Positions 54,930 through 64,000 of a DNA stretch of 64,000 nucleotides are shown here, one piece after another. A program made the translations under genes and the position numbers. Numbering within the stretch: position 1 is the first letter of the stretch; every line of letters starts with the position of its first letter. Location of the stretch: positions 2,480,001 through 2,544,000 of the forward strand of contig NZ_JAGGMZ010000001.1 in assembly GCF_017875735.1 (NCBI RefSeq), given 5' to 3'. The notes below the pieces were generated by a model that saw nothing but the letters and a program-made list of their open reading frames with translations, ran no database searches and was not told the origin of the DNA. Source of the stretch: Arthrobacter sp. CAN_C5 (GTDB taxonomy: Bacteria; Actinomycetota; Actinomycetes; Actinomycetales; Micrococcaceae).

Positions 54930-57410
54930 ATGGCCAGGCGCCAAACCACAGCAGCCCCGGTGGATTACACCGAGAACATCATCGATATCGACGTCACTTC
55001 CGAGATGGAACATTCGTTCCTGGAGTACGCCTACTCGGTGATCTACTCCCGGGCGCTGCCCGACGCGCGGGACGGGCTCAAACCCGTCCAGCGGCGCATT
55101 CTCTACATGATGACCGACATGGGTCTGCGGCCGGACCGCGGGCATGTGAAGTCCGCCCGCGTGGTGGGCGAGGTGATGGGAAAGCTGCACCCCCACGGGG
55201 ATGCGGCGATTTACGACGCGATGGTGCGCATGGCCCAGGACTTTTCGCTGCGCCTGCCCCTGATTGACGGTCACGGCAACTTCGGCTCGCTCGACGACGG
55301 CCCGGCCGCCCCCCGGTACACCGAGGCACGGCTCGCGGCCGCGGCGCTCACCATGACCGACCATCTGGACGAAGATGTGGTGGATTTCGTCCCGAACTAC
55401 GACAACCAGCTCCTGCAACCGGAAGTACTCCCGGCGGCGTTCCCCAACCTGCTGGTCAACGGTGCCACCGGCATCGCCGTCGGCATGGCCACCAACATGG
55501 CACCACACAACCTCGGCGAGGTGATCGCCGCCGCCAGGCACCTGATCAGCAACCCGGATGCGGGTCTCGATGACCTGATGCGTTTCGTTCCCGGACCGGA
55601 CCTTCCGAGCGGCGGCAAAATTGTCGGTCTCGCCGGGGTGCGGGACGCTTATGCCACCGGCAGGGGATCGTTCAAGACCCGGGCCACCGTGGGCATCGAA
55701 CAGCTCTCCGCCCGGCGGACCGGTCTGGTGGTGACCGAGCTCCCCTACACGGTGGGACCGGAAAAGATCATCGAGAAGATCAAGGATGCCGTCACCTCCA
55801 AGAAGCTGCAGGGCATCTCCGACATTGTGGACCTGACCGACCGCCGTCACGGTCTCCGGCTGGTCATCGAGCTGAAGAACGGATTCAACCCGAACGCGGT
55901 CCTCGCCCAGCTGTACCGGTACACGCCGATGGAAGATTCCTTCGGGATCAACAATGTGACCCTGGTGGACGGGCAGCCCCGCACCCTTGGCCTGGTCGAG
56001 TTGCTGCAGGTCTACATCAAGCACCGGCTCTCGGTGGTCCGGCGTCGCACCACGTACCGGCTGGGGCGCAAGAAGGACCGGCTGCATCTGGTCGAGGGTC
56101 TCCTGATCGCCATCGTTGATATCGACGAGGTCATTCAGATCATCCGCTCCTCCGACGAGTCGGCGCAGGCGCGGGAACGCCTGATGTCGATCTACGACCT
56201 GTCCGAGCTGCAAGCCAATTACATCCTCGAACTACGTCTGCGCCAGCTGACCAAGTACTCGCGGATCGAGCTCGAGAAGGAACAGGACGAGCTGCGCCGC
56301 GAGATTGCGCTGCTGGAAGAGCTGCTCGGCTCCGAGGAACGGCTGCGGGCCCTCCTGTCGGAGGAACTTGCCGACGTAGCGGAGGAATTCGCGACGCCGC
56401 GCCGGACGGTCCTGCTGGAGTCCGAGTCCAGCTCCCCGCTGAAGGGCACCGTGATGCCGACCGCTGCTGCGACCGGCGGCAAGCCGGCACCCCTGCCCCT
56501 CGAGATCGCGGACGACCCCTGCTGGGTCATCCTCTCCACGTCAGGGCAGCTGGCGCGCACCTCCACCCAGGATCCCTTCGGTGAGGGCGGGCAGCGGGTC
56601 AAGCACGATGTGTTCCGATCGGTCCTTCCCTCCACCGCCCGGGCAGAGGTCGGTGCGGTGACCTCCGCCGGGCGGATGCTCCGCCTGCAGGTGATGGACA
56701 TGCCGGCGTTGGCCCCCACCGCTGGCATTCCGAACCTGGCCGGTGGCGTCCCCGCCCAGGAGTTTATGACCCTGCTTCCGGGAGAGGTCCTGGTGGGGTT
56801 GGCGCCCCTGGACACCGTGATCGCCCTGGGCACCGCACAGGGCGTGGTGAAGCGGGTGGCTCCCGAGTACCCGCTCAACCGGGACGAGTGGGAGGTCATT
56901 TCCCTGAAGCCGAAGGACCGGCTGGTGGGCCTGGCCGCTGCTGCCGAGCAGGATGCGCTGGTCTTTATCACCTCGCAGGCACAGCTGCTGCGCTTCCCTG
57001 CGGCGACAGTCAGGCCCCAGGGCCGCACCGCCGGCGGGATGGCGGGCATCAAGCTGGGAACGGGCGACTCGGTCATTCACTTCGGTGCGGTGACCGCGGA
57101 CGACCCGGCCGCCGTCGTCGTCACCGTTGCAGCCGCCAGCGGGGCGCTGCCCGGCACCTCCGCGGGATCGGTGAAAGTCACCGAGTTCTCCGAGTACCCA
57201 GCGAAGGGCAGGGCCACCGCCGGGGTGCGCGCCCACCGGTTCCTCAAGGACGAGGATGGGTTGGTCGTCGCCTGGGCTGGACACGGACCGGCGAAGGCCG
57301 CATCCTCCAGCGGTGTGTCCCGGGCGCTGCCCACCGAGCACGGTCGGCGTGATGGTTCAGGCGTGGCGCTCAGCCAGACGGTCGATGCGATCGGGCCCAG
57401 CCCGGTCTGA
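54930..57410 (+). CDS. parC: DNA topoisomerase IV subunit A
   Basis: The 826-residue protein has the winged-helix and tower domains of type IIA topoisomerases, catalytic Tyr130 in [10 protein letters not shown], and the quinolone-site region [12 protein letters not shown] (88-99), with Ala where many enzymes have Ser. The C-terminal beta-pinwheel (about 505-800) is shorter than typical GyrA and lacks the GyrA box QRRGGKG. That and parE nearby favour ParC over GyrA. With ParE it decatenates sister chromosomes. Confidence 0.9.
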   Translation: MARRQTTAAPVDYTENIIDIDVTSEMEHSFLEYAYSVIYSRALPDARDGLKPVQRRILYMMTDMGLRPDRGHVKSARVVGEVMGKLHPHGDAAIYDAMVRMAQDFSLRLPLIDGHGNFGSLDDGPAAPRYTEARLAAAALTMTDHLDEDVVDFVPNYDNQLLQPEVLPAAFPNLLVNGATGIAVGMATNMAPHNLGEVIAAARHLISNPDAGLDDLMRFVPGPDLPSGGKIVGLAGVRDAYATGRGSFKTRATVGIEQLSARRTGLVVTELPYTVGPEKIIEKIKDAVTSKKLQGISDIVDLTDRRHGLRLVIELKNGFNPNAVLAQLYRYTPMEDSFGINNVTLVDGQPRTLGLVELLQVYIKHRLSVVRRRTTYRLGRKKDRLHLVEGLLIAIVDIDEVIQIIRSSDESAQARERLMSIYDLSELQANYILELRLRQLTKYSRIELEKEQDELRREIALLEELLGSEERLRALLSEELADVAEEFATPRRTVLLESESSSPLKGTVMPTAAATGGKPAPLPLEIADDPCWVILSTSGQLARTSTQDPFGEGGQRVKHDVFRSVLPSTARAEVGAVTSAGRMLRLQVMDMPALAPTAGIPNLAGGVPAQEFMTLLPGEVLVGLAPLDTVIALGTAQGVVKRVAPEYPLNRDEWEVISLKPKDRLVGLAAAAEQDALVFITSQAQLLRFPAATVRPQGRTAGGMAGIKLGTGDSVIHFGAVTADDPAAVVVTVAAASGALPGTSAGSVKVTEFSEYPAKGRATAGVRAHRFLKDEDGLVVAWAGHGPAKAASSSGVSRALPTEHGRRDGSGVALSQTVDAIGPSPV

Positions 57411-57412
57411 GG

Positions 57413-58399
57413 CTAGATCGGTAGTTCGCAGACCCTGACCCGGTGGGTGGGTTCGTAGCCCAGACGTTCGTACAGGCCGAGCGCGCCTGACGGATTCTCG
57501 GTGTCCACGCCCAGACCTGCGTTCTCGATACCGTCGGCCGCGAACCGGCGCATCGCCTCGACGAGCAGCGCGGGGGCCAGCCGGAGCCCCCGCCAGTTCC
57601 GGCGCACCCCGAGCAGGTCGGTGTAGGCCTCCGTGTATCCCAGGATGTCCTTCGAGCCGGGGTCGAAGCTGACCAGCTGGTAGGCGGCCACCTCGCCGGT
57701 TTCCTCGTCGACCACTGCCAGGGACCAATCCGGCTTGAACTCGGGGTGGGTCACTGTGTACCGCCAGGATTCCTGATCCCGCGGTTCGCTGCCCCAGTGG
57801 TCCTGGAACGCTTCGTTGTGGGCCAGCCGGACCGCCTCGGAAAGTTCCTCGGAAAACGTCGCGATCCGCAGTCCCGCCGGGATCTCGACCGTCGGGATCT
57901 CGGTCCGCAGCGGGCGGGTCATCTCGGTGAAGTACCGCACCACGGTGTTCCCGGTCGCCTCCATCAGGGCCAGCTGGGAGGGAACCCGCTCCTCGGCATA
58001 GGTGCGCAGCACGCCTGCCGCTGCGCCGTCTTCGTCAAGGCGACGACGGGCCCGCCCGACCTGCCACCCATACAATGCGGTACCAATGCCGCGGCGCCGC
58101 CAGGCCGGATCCACCCCGCCCATCGTGTGGATCAGGGTGGAACCGTGGTTCTTCTGGATGGCACCGAACGCGCGGGGCACGCCGTCAGCGTCCAGGCCCA
58201 GGATGGTGTCCTGCACCGGGTCGGTTTTGGACGATTCCAGAATCTGCTCCAGGTCGGCGCGCTCTTCAACCCAGTCCGGCTTGTCTTCCTCGGCCATGCG
58301 CTTGAGCAGTTCCAGCCACTGCCCGATATCGTCCGGCGTGATGGGCCGCCACTGCAGGGGCGTGCCGGTGGGAAAGTATTCCGTCACTGACTTAGTCAT
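57413..58399 (-). CDS. tandem-GNAT acetyltransferase
   Basis: The 328-residue protein has two GNAT folds. Domain 1 (about 15-165) has GVDPAWRRRGIGTALYGWQV with a good acetyl-CoA loop. Domain 2 (about 175-328) has TDLLGVRRNWRGLRLAPALL in the same position. ATG 58399 is chosen; a TATTCT hexamer just upstream suggests a nearly leaderless mRNA, and GTG 58417 is possible. The substrate is unknown. It converges closely on parC (2-base gap) and is divergent from blaI. Confidence 0.85.
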   Translation of the reverse strand: MTKSVTEYFPTGTPLQWRPITPDDIGQWLELLKRMAEEDKPDWVEERADLEQILESSKTDPVQDTILGLDADGVPRAFGAIQKNHGSTLIHTMGGVDPAWRRRGIGTALYGWQVGRARRRLDEDGAAAGVLRTYAEERVPSQLALMEATGNTVVRYFTEMTRPLRTEIPTVEIPAGLRIATFSEELSEAVRLAHNEAFQDHWGSEPRDQESWRYTVTHPEFKPDWSLAVVDEETGEVAAYQLVSFDPGSKDILGYTEAYTDLLGVRRNWRGLRLAPALLVEAMRRFAADGIENAGLGVDTENPSGALGLYERLGYEPTHRVRVCELPI

Positions 58400-58455
58400 G
58401 GCAAAAGAATATGACACGAGGCCGGGTGAAGCATTTCGCCGTCGTCAATGTGATC

Positions 58456-58476
58456 TGTTCTACCGTATGTAGAACA
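58456..58476. promoter_or_regulatory. BlaI/MecI-type operator
   Basis: TGTTCTAC (58456-58463), five bases, GTAGAACA (58469-58476): a perfect 8-bp inverted repeat with the TAC/GTA core typical of BlaI-family operators. It lies 58 bases before blaI and 57 bases before the divergent GNAT gene, so it may control both. Confidence 0.75.
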
Positions 58477-58533
58477 TTGCTGGAAAAGGGAGTAGATTTA
58501 GCCAGTAACCCACAACTAACACGAAGGATTTGC

Positions 58534-58899
58534 ATGGCCACCCTCGGAGAACTCGAACGCACAGTGATGGACCTGCTGTGGGGCACCCCCGGGGCTTTGA
58601 CAGCCAATGCGCTCCGCGACCTGCTGGCACTGGCCACAAATGAGGCCGTGGGCAAGGAACTCGCTGTGACAACTGTCCTGACCGTCCTGTCACGGTTGGA
58701 GAAAAAGGGCCTGGTGGAGCGGGAACGCGAAACCCGCCCACACCGCTACCGGGCCATCACCAGCCGCGAGGAACACACCGCCGAGCTGATGCACGAGGTC
58801 CTCGTCACCGCGCCGGACCGGGAAGCTGTTCTGGCACGGTTCATCGGAAGCGTATCGGACAGCGAGGCACAGGCGCTGCGTAAACTGCTCGGCAGCTGA
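58534..58899 (+). CDS. blaI: BlaI/MecI-family transcriptional repressor
   Basis: The 121-residue protein starts at ATG 58534 with GAAGGA upstream; the longer open frame to 58411 includes the operator and is rejected. The winged helix is clear: ELERTVMDLLWGTPGALTANALRDLL, then TTVLTVLSRLEKKGLVERERE. The C-terminal half is the dimerisation and cleavage region. It represses its own operon, in related bacteria until a BlaR-type protease inactivates it. An M56 protease gene follows after four bases. Confidence 0.93.
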   Translation: MATLGELERTVMDLLWGTPGALTANALRDLLALATNEAVGKELAVTTVLTVLSRLEKKGLVERERETRPHRYRAITSREEHTAELMHEVLVTAPDREAVLARFIGSVSDSEAQALRKLLGS

Positions 58900-58903
58900 A
58901 CGG

Positions 58904-59881
58904 ATGTTTTGGGCCGCCCATCTGTTGGCCGGGCTCGCCGTCGTTCTCGCCTGGCCCGCTCCGGTAGCACTGTCGCGGGCCAAGTGGCCCACCCGGGCAC
59001 CAGCGATCGCCATGATCCTCTGGCAGGCCATTGCACTGGCCGGTGGGCTCTCGATGATCGGTGCCATGCTGGTGTGGGGGCTCGACCCGCTGGGAGACAA
59101 CCTCGTGGAGGCTCTCGGCCGGTTGGGAGCCATGGCCGTCAGCAATGAGCCGGCCGCTGAACTGGGCCTGGTGCACGTCTTCGCGCTCAGCGCAGCAGGT
59201 CTGCTGGGCGCCCACCTGATCTTCACGCTGCTGTTGACCTACGCCAAGATCCAGGGCCAGCGCCGCCGCCACCGTGACATGCTGAACCTGCTCAGCTCAC
59301 CGGCCGCGAACCGCCCGGCCACACTGGTCATCAACCACCCCACCCCCGTCGCCTACTGTCTGCCGGGGGGCGCCCGCTCAGTCACCGTCCTGTCGAACGG
59401 GCTGTTGGAACTGCTGACCGCGCAGGAGCTAGACGCCGTCCTGGTGCACGAGCGCGCCCACCTCCACCAACGCCACCACCTGCTGCTCTGGGCGTTTGCC
59501 GCCTGGCGGTCGGCACTGCCGTGGTTGCCGACTTCCCAGCTGGCGCAGCGAGCGGTCAACGAGCTGATCGAGATGCTGGCCGACGACGAGGCACTGAAGA
59601 CGGTCAGCGAGCCGGTCCTGGCACGGGCGATCGCCATTGTGGCGTCCGGTCCGCTGGACGATCCCGACGGCGTCTGTCCACCCGACGCGTTGTCCACGAC
59701 CATGCTGACACCCGGGCCCCCGAACGGGCAGGACACCGGATCCACGGTGAACCGGGTCCACCGGCTCCTCACCCCGCAGCCACCCCTTTCGCCCGCGCAG
59801 CAGGGAGTAGCCCTCGGCGCCTCCGGCCTGCTGCTGGTGGCCCCCACCCTGCTCCTGATGGCCCCCTGGGTGTTGGGCTAG
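58904..59881 (+). CDS. M56-family membrane metalloprotease (BlaR1-like, no sensor domain)
   Basis: The 325-residue protein has membrane segments at about 5-24, 33-60, 92-113 and 304-324, and the zinc motif HERAH (182-186) with ELIEMLADDEAL downstream (about 226-237) supplying the third ligand. This is the BlaR1/MecR1 protease module, but the extracellular penicillin-binding sensor is absent. It may respond to another envelope signal. It pairs with BlaI upstream. Beta-lactamase genes are not seen nearby. Confidence 0.9.
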   Translation: MFWAAHLLAGLAVVLAWPAPVALSRAKWPTRAPAIAMILWQAIALAGGLSMIGAMLVWGLDPLGDNLVEALGRLGAMAVSNEPAAELGLVHVFALSAAGLLGAHLIFTLLLTYAKIQGQRRRHRDMLNLLSSPAANRPATLVINHPTPVAYCLPGGARSVTVLSNGLLELLTAQELDAVLVHERAHLHQRHHLLLWAFAAWRSALPWLPTSQLAQRAVNELIEMLADDEALKTVSEPVLARAIAIVASGPLDDPDGVCPPDALSTTMLTPGPPNGQDTGSTVNRVHRLLTPQPPLSPAQQGVALGASGLLLVAPTLLLMAPWVLG

Positions 59882-59940
59882 GACATCACGCCGCAGCCCG
59901 GGGCGCCCTCCCCTCGTGGTGCCCCTGTGCAGGGAGGCCC

Positions 59941-60043
59941 TGGCGGGCACGGCTGCTCACCACGGGATCACTCTCACTGAGCATCAACGCTCATGCACAT
60001 TGAAGCCACTCCCCTGGTGAGCATTTGTGCTGCCTGAACGGTC
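59941..60043. repeat. 103-bp direct repeat, copy 1
   Basis: It is about 94% identical to 60144-60246, differing at about six positions, 203 bases apart. Each copy contains TGAGCATCAACGCTCA, a small hairpin. It is non-coding, between the M56 gene and parE. The 60-bp lead-in (59882-59940) is GC-rich with no gene. Confidence 0.9.
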
Positions 60044-60070
60044 GGAAGATTCACCCTCCCGGGCTCTTTT

Positions 60071-60136
60071 CCCACTGATCGGATCCGGTCAGTGGGAATG
60101 TCTAGACATGCCCACTGATCACCGTGAACCAGTGGG
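60071..60136. repeat. pair of identical-arm hairpins flanking a 12-bp palindrome
   Basis: Hairpins at 60071-60096 and 60111-60136 each read CCCACTGATC, nine bases, CAGTGGG, and are exactly 40 bases apart. Between them lies the perfect palindrome ATGTCTAGACAT (60098-60109). The first hairpin also has GGATCC at its centre. The set sits midway between the two 103-bp repeats. Confidence 0.85.
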
Positions 60137-60143
60137 AACCAGA

Positions 60144-60246
60144 TGGCGGGCACAGCTCCTCACCACGGGATCACCCTCACTGAGCATCAACGCTCATGCA
60201 CATTGAAGCCACTCCCCTGGTGAGCATTCGTGCTGACTGAACGGTC
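60144..60246. repeat. 103-bp direct repeat, copy 2, reaching the parE stop codon
   Basis: The second copy runs into the last codon of parE on the opposite strand (stop at 60245-60247). The copy 1 end has the same TGAACGGTC, so the parE 3' end appears to have been the source or target of the duplication. Confidence 0.85.
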
Positions 60247-62353
60247 AGGCGTCGATCTGCTCCCGGTCCAGGGACGCGGCGCCCGCCACGATGAAGTCCT
60301 TGCGCGGCGCGACATCGCTGCCCATCAACAGGTCAAACACCCGCTCCGCGGATTCGGCCTCCTGGATCCGGACCCGTCGGAGGGTTCGGTGCCGCGGGTC
60401 CATGGTGGTTTCGGCCAGCTGCTCGGCGTCCATCTCCCCCAGCCCCTTGTACCGCTGAATGGGTTCCTTGTACCGCTTGCCCTGCTTCTCCAGCGCGGCC
60501 AGGAGCCGGTTCAGCTCCTGCTCCGAGTAGGTGTAGATGGTCTCGTTGGCCTTGGACCCGTGGTTGACCACCTCCACCCGGTGCAGCGGCGGCACCGCAG
60601 CAAACACCCGTCCCGCGTCGACCAGCGGGCGCATGTACCTGAAGAACAGGGTGAGCAGCAGGGTCCGGATGTGGGCGCCGTCGACGTCGGCGTCGGTCAT
60701 CAGGATCACCTTCCCGTAGCGGGCTGCGTCCAGCTGGAAGCTGCGGCCGGAGCCGGCGCCCACCACCTGGATCAGGGCGCCGCATTCGGCGTTGGCGAGC
60801 ATGTCCCCCACCGAGGCCTTCTGGACGTTGAGGATCTTCCCGCGGATGGGGAGCAGCGCCTGGTAGTCGGAGGAGCGCGCCAGCTTCGCTGTGCCGAGCG
60901 CACTGTCACCTTCGACGATGAACAGTTCGGAACGCTCGACGTCGTCAATCCGGCAGTCGGCCAGCTTGGACGGCATCGACGAGGTCTCAAGCGCGTTCTT
61001 CCGTCGCTGGGTTTCCTTGTGAACCCGCGCCGAGATGCGGGACTTCATCTCCGCGACAACCTTTTCCAGCAGCAAGGCACTCTGTGCCTTGTCGCCGCGG
61101 GCCGTGGAGTTGAGTCTGGCGAGGATTTCCTTCTCGACCACCTTCGCCACGATGGCCCGCACCGCTGACGTGCCGAGGATTTCCTTGGTCTGGCCCTCGA
61201 ACTGTGGTTCCGCCAACCGCACGGTCAGGACGGCTGTCAGCCCGGCAAACACGTCGTCCTTTTCGATCTTGTCGCTGCCGGCCTTGAGCTTCCGGGCGTT
61301 GGCTTCGATCACCTTGCGGAAGGACTTCAGGAGGGATTGCTCAAAGCCGCTCTGGTGCGTGCCGCCCTTGGGCGTCGCGATGATGTTCACGAAGCTCTTG
61401 ACGGTGGTGTCGTAGCCGATCCCCCAGCGCAGGGCGATGTCGACCTCGCAGTCGCGTTCCACCTCGGCGATCTCGCTGTGCCCGTTCTCTCCGAGGACCG
61501 GCACCGACTCCTTGAACCGTCCGGAGCCGTGCAGGCGCCACACATCGGTCACCGCGCTGTCGGCGGCAAGGAAGGTGGTGAACTCGGAGATTCCGCCGTC
61601 GTGCTGGAACACTTCCTCCAGTGGTCCTGCCTCGGCGGCGGTGCCAGCGAGACGGCGTTCGTCGCGCAGGGTGATCCGCAGGCCGGGTACCAGGAACGAC
61701 GTCTGGCGGGCACGGGACTGCAGTTCCTCGTAGGAGAACTTCGCATCAGGGGTGAAGATCTGGCGGTCCGCCCAGTAACGGATCCGGGTACCGGTGACTC
61801 CTCGCTTGGTGGTACCGACCACCTCGAGCCGGGAGCTTTCGAGGAACGGCTCAAACTTCGCGGTGGGCGAGGGGGTCTTGGCGTCGAGGAAACGGCCGGG
61901 CTCGCCGCGTCTGAAGGACATCTGATAGGTCTTGCTGCCGCGGTCCACCTGGACATCCAGCCGGGCGGACAGCGCGTTGACCACGCTCGCGCCGACGCCG
62001 TGCAGCCCACCGGACGCGGTGTAGGACCCGCCGCCGAACTTTCCACCCGCATGCAGCTTGGTGAACACCACTTCGACGCCGCTGAGGCCCGTTTTGGGTT
62101 CGGCATCGACGGGAATGCCTCGGCCGTCATCGTGGATCTCGACCGAGCCGTCCGGGTGGAGTATGACCTTGATGCTTTGGCCGTGACCGGCGAGGGCCTC
62201 GTCCACCGAGTTGTCGATGATCTCCCAGAGGCAGTGCATCAACCCACGGGAGTCGGTGGAGCCGATGTACATGCCGGGCCGTTTGCGGACGGCTTCGAGC
62301 CCTTCCAGGACGGAAAGGTGACGGGCGTTGTATTCGGTGCTTGGTGGCGCCAC
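60245..62353 (-). CDS. parE: DNA topoisomerase IV subunit B
   Basis: The 702-residue protein is started at GTG 62353 (MAPPSTEYNARHLSVLEGLEAV); the frame is open to 62398. The GHKL ATPase site has IIDNSVDEALAGH and DGRGIPVD, plus GLHGVGASVVNALS. The TOPRIM domain has IVEGDSALGTAKLARSS and MTDADVDGAHIRTLLLT. The RVFDLLMGSDVAPRKDFI tail is typical. Its partner ParC is encoded 3 kb away on the other strand. The position beside sigA is shared by many actinobacteria. Confidence 0.94.
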   Translation of the reverse strand: MAPPSTEYNARHLSVLEGLEAVRKRPGMYIGSTDSRGLMHCLWEIIDNSVDEALAGHGQSIKVILHPDGSVEIHDDGRGIPVDAEPKTGLSGVEVVFTKLHAGGKFGGGSYTASGGLHGVGASVVNALSARLDVQVDRGSKTYQMSFRRGEPGRFLDAKTPSPTAKFEPFLESSRLEVVGTTKRGVTGTRIRYWADRQIFTPDAKFSYEELQSRARQTSFLVPGLRITLRDERRLAGTAAEAGPLEEVFQHDGGISEFTTFLAADSAVTDVWRLHGSGRFKESVPVLGENGHSEIAEVERDCEVDIALRWGIGYDTTVKSFVNIIATPKGGTHQSGFEQSLLKSFRKVIEANARKLKAGSDKIEKDDVFAGLTAVLTVRLAEPQFEGQTKEILGTSAVRAIVAKVVEKEILARLNSTARGDKAQSALLLEKVVAEMKSRISARVHKETQRRKNALETSSMPSKLADCRIDDVERSELFIVEGDSALGTAKLARSSDYQALLPIRGKILNVQKASVGDMLANAECGALIQVVGAGSGRSFQLDAARYGKVILMTDADVDGAHIRTLLLTLFFRYMRPLVDAGRVFAAVPPLHRVEVVNHGSKANETIYTYSEQELNRLLAALEKQGKRYKEPIQRYKGLGEMDAEQLAETTMDPRHRTLRRVRIQEAESAERVFDLLMGSDVAPRKDFIVAGAASLDREQIDA

Positions 62354-62612
62354 GTTGGGTGAAACTCCTTGGCAGGTAGTACAGGTTGGAAGCGACACCG
62401 GAAGCCGGGCGCCGCGCCGGAGACCTCCGGCCGCACCCCTCCAGCATATTCCCCCGGGCCGACGGTTCGGGGTAGGCGGGCCGCACGGTCCGGCATCAAA
62501 GGTGTGACGGCGTCGGACTGTGCTACGCGCTCAGCGAAAGATCACCCAGCCTGCGATGGATCGGCAACGAATAGTGGTTATATGAACTACAGGAACCACT
62601 AAGGAGGCAATC

Positions 62613-62837
62613 ATGACAACAGCAGTAGCAACCCGCGAAATGACCGCGCTGGACCGCTGTGACCGCTGCGGAGCCCAGGCCTATGTGCGCGCAGTTCTTC
62701 AGTCCTCCGGTGGTGAGCTGCTCTTTTGTGGCCACCACGCGCGTTCCGTTGAGTCGAATCTCAGGCCGCTGACGTCCGAGTGGCAGGATGAGACCAACCG
62801 TCTGAATGCAGCACCCGGACCGGTAAGCGAAGACTAA
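62613..62837 (+). CDS. DUF7455-like small zinc-binding protein
   Basis: The 74-residue protein starts at ATG 62613 behind AAGGAGG. It contains CDRCGAQAYVRAVL (16-29) and LLFCGHHARS (37-46), giving four probable zinc ligands (two Cys pairs or Cys/His). Proteins like this lie beside sigA or parE in many actinobacteria, and I assign DUF7455 from memory. Function is not known. A perfect terminator follows. Confidence 0.82.
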   Translation: MTTAVATREMTALDRCDRCGAQAYVRAVLQSSGGELLFCGHHARSVESNLRPLTSEWQDETNRLNAAPGPVSED

Positions 62838-62864
62838 AAGCGTCACCCGGGCCACGGCCCGGAA

Positions 62865-62907
62865 CCAGAAAGGACCCCCACACTCCAGGTGTGGGGGTCC
62901 TTTCTGG
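62865..62907. terminator. bidirectional terminator between DUF7455 gene and sigA
   Basis: A 19-bp perfect stem (62865-62883 with 62889-62907) around TCCAG, with AAAGGACCCCC/GGGGGTCCTTT. The inner C-tract and the outer A/T bases give a T-run in either direction. It lies between convergent genes. Confidence 0.9.
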
Positions 62908-62939
62908 TTGAAGCCGGTGTTCCCGGCCCCGAAGGTTTG

Positions 62940-64000
<1,061 letters not shown>

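Noticed and set aside
54906-56213. 435-codon minus-strand open frame opposite parC
   Set aside because: Shadow of the parC frame; His/Gly/Val/Asp-rich composition typical of reverse frames in high-GC genes.
54930-57410. Assignment as gyrA
   Set aside because: No GyrA-box motif in the C-terminal part, parE-type partner nearby, and genomic context away from gyrB/dnaA.
60071-60136. Two CCCACTG hairpins as a miniature CRISPR array
   Set aside because: Only two units, palindromic through their whole length, 12-bp palindrome as spacer, and no cas genes.
61337-62362. 341-codon plus-strand open frame opposite parE
   Set aside because: Antisense shadow of parE with no recognisable motif.

Overview
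The window is high-GC chromosomal DNA from an actinobacterium, most probably a member of the Micrococcaceae close to Arthrobacter. This rests on gene order and families, not on a database search. The main pointers are the conserved actinobacterial block running from two TrkA/RCK proteins through DUF3159, an OB-fold protein, DUF3710, dut, DUF3093 and DUF4193 to sepH; the rne-rplU-rpmA-obg-proB-proA-nadD-rsfS run; a parC/parE pair next to the primary sigma factor; a DUF7455 protein; frequent GTG/TTG starts; and many 4-bp ATGA/GTGA overlaps.

Layout. 1-11.9 kb is accessory or housekeeping mix: an APP1-type phosphatase (cut by the window edge), an M50-like membrane protease, a diguanylate cyclase, a secreted GH5-CBM2 glycosidase lipoprotein, a 5'-3' exonuclease, a VOC protein, an EPT-rich lipoprotein, an ABC-2 exporter pair and a NarL-type two-component system. 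12.0-18.8 kb is a coherent five-gene catabolic/transport operon: AllC/HyuC-like hydrolase, DUF5058-like membrane protein, an unnamed membrane partner, M20 amidohydrolase and amidase. A divergent LacI-family regulator that appears to start at ATT faces it, with two matching operators in between. 18.8-20.0 kb is decayed sequence (truncated uridine kinase, membrane-protein remnant). 20.0-25.5 kb carries a YedI-like protein, a subtilase with three S-layer-type repeats, and a complete IS1380-family element inserted exactly at the subtilase stop codon.

25.6-37 kb, mostly on the minus strand, is core genome: tRNA-Ala(GGC), ribosome silencing, NAD and proline biosynthesis, Obg, L27, L21 and a large RNase E/G. 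37.4-43 kb has dxs, an RNA methyltransferase and a KimA-like potassium transporter that is divergent from two RCK regulators. 44.4-57.4 kb has the dut-sepH block, thymidine kinase, a phosphodiesterase-like protein, a GNAT-acyl-CoA-synthetase fusion and parC. 57.4-64 kb has a double GNAT protein, a BlaI/M56 pair with a clear palindromic operator, a curious duplicated 103-bp repeat with paired hairpins at the 3' end of parE, parE itself, DUF7455 and the 3' part of sigA.

The strongest candidate for an undescribed system is the DUF5058 amide-utilisation operon at 12-18.8 kb. The strongest non-coding oddities are the repeat/hairpin locus at 59.9-60.25 kb, the terminator whose stem encodes the end of thymidine kinase, and the anti-readthrough hairpin inside the IS.
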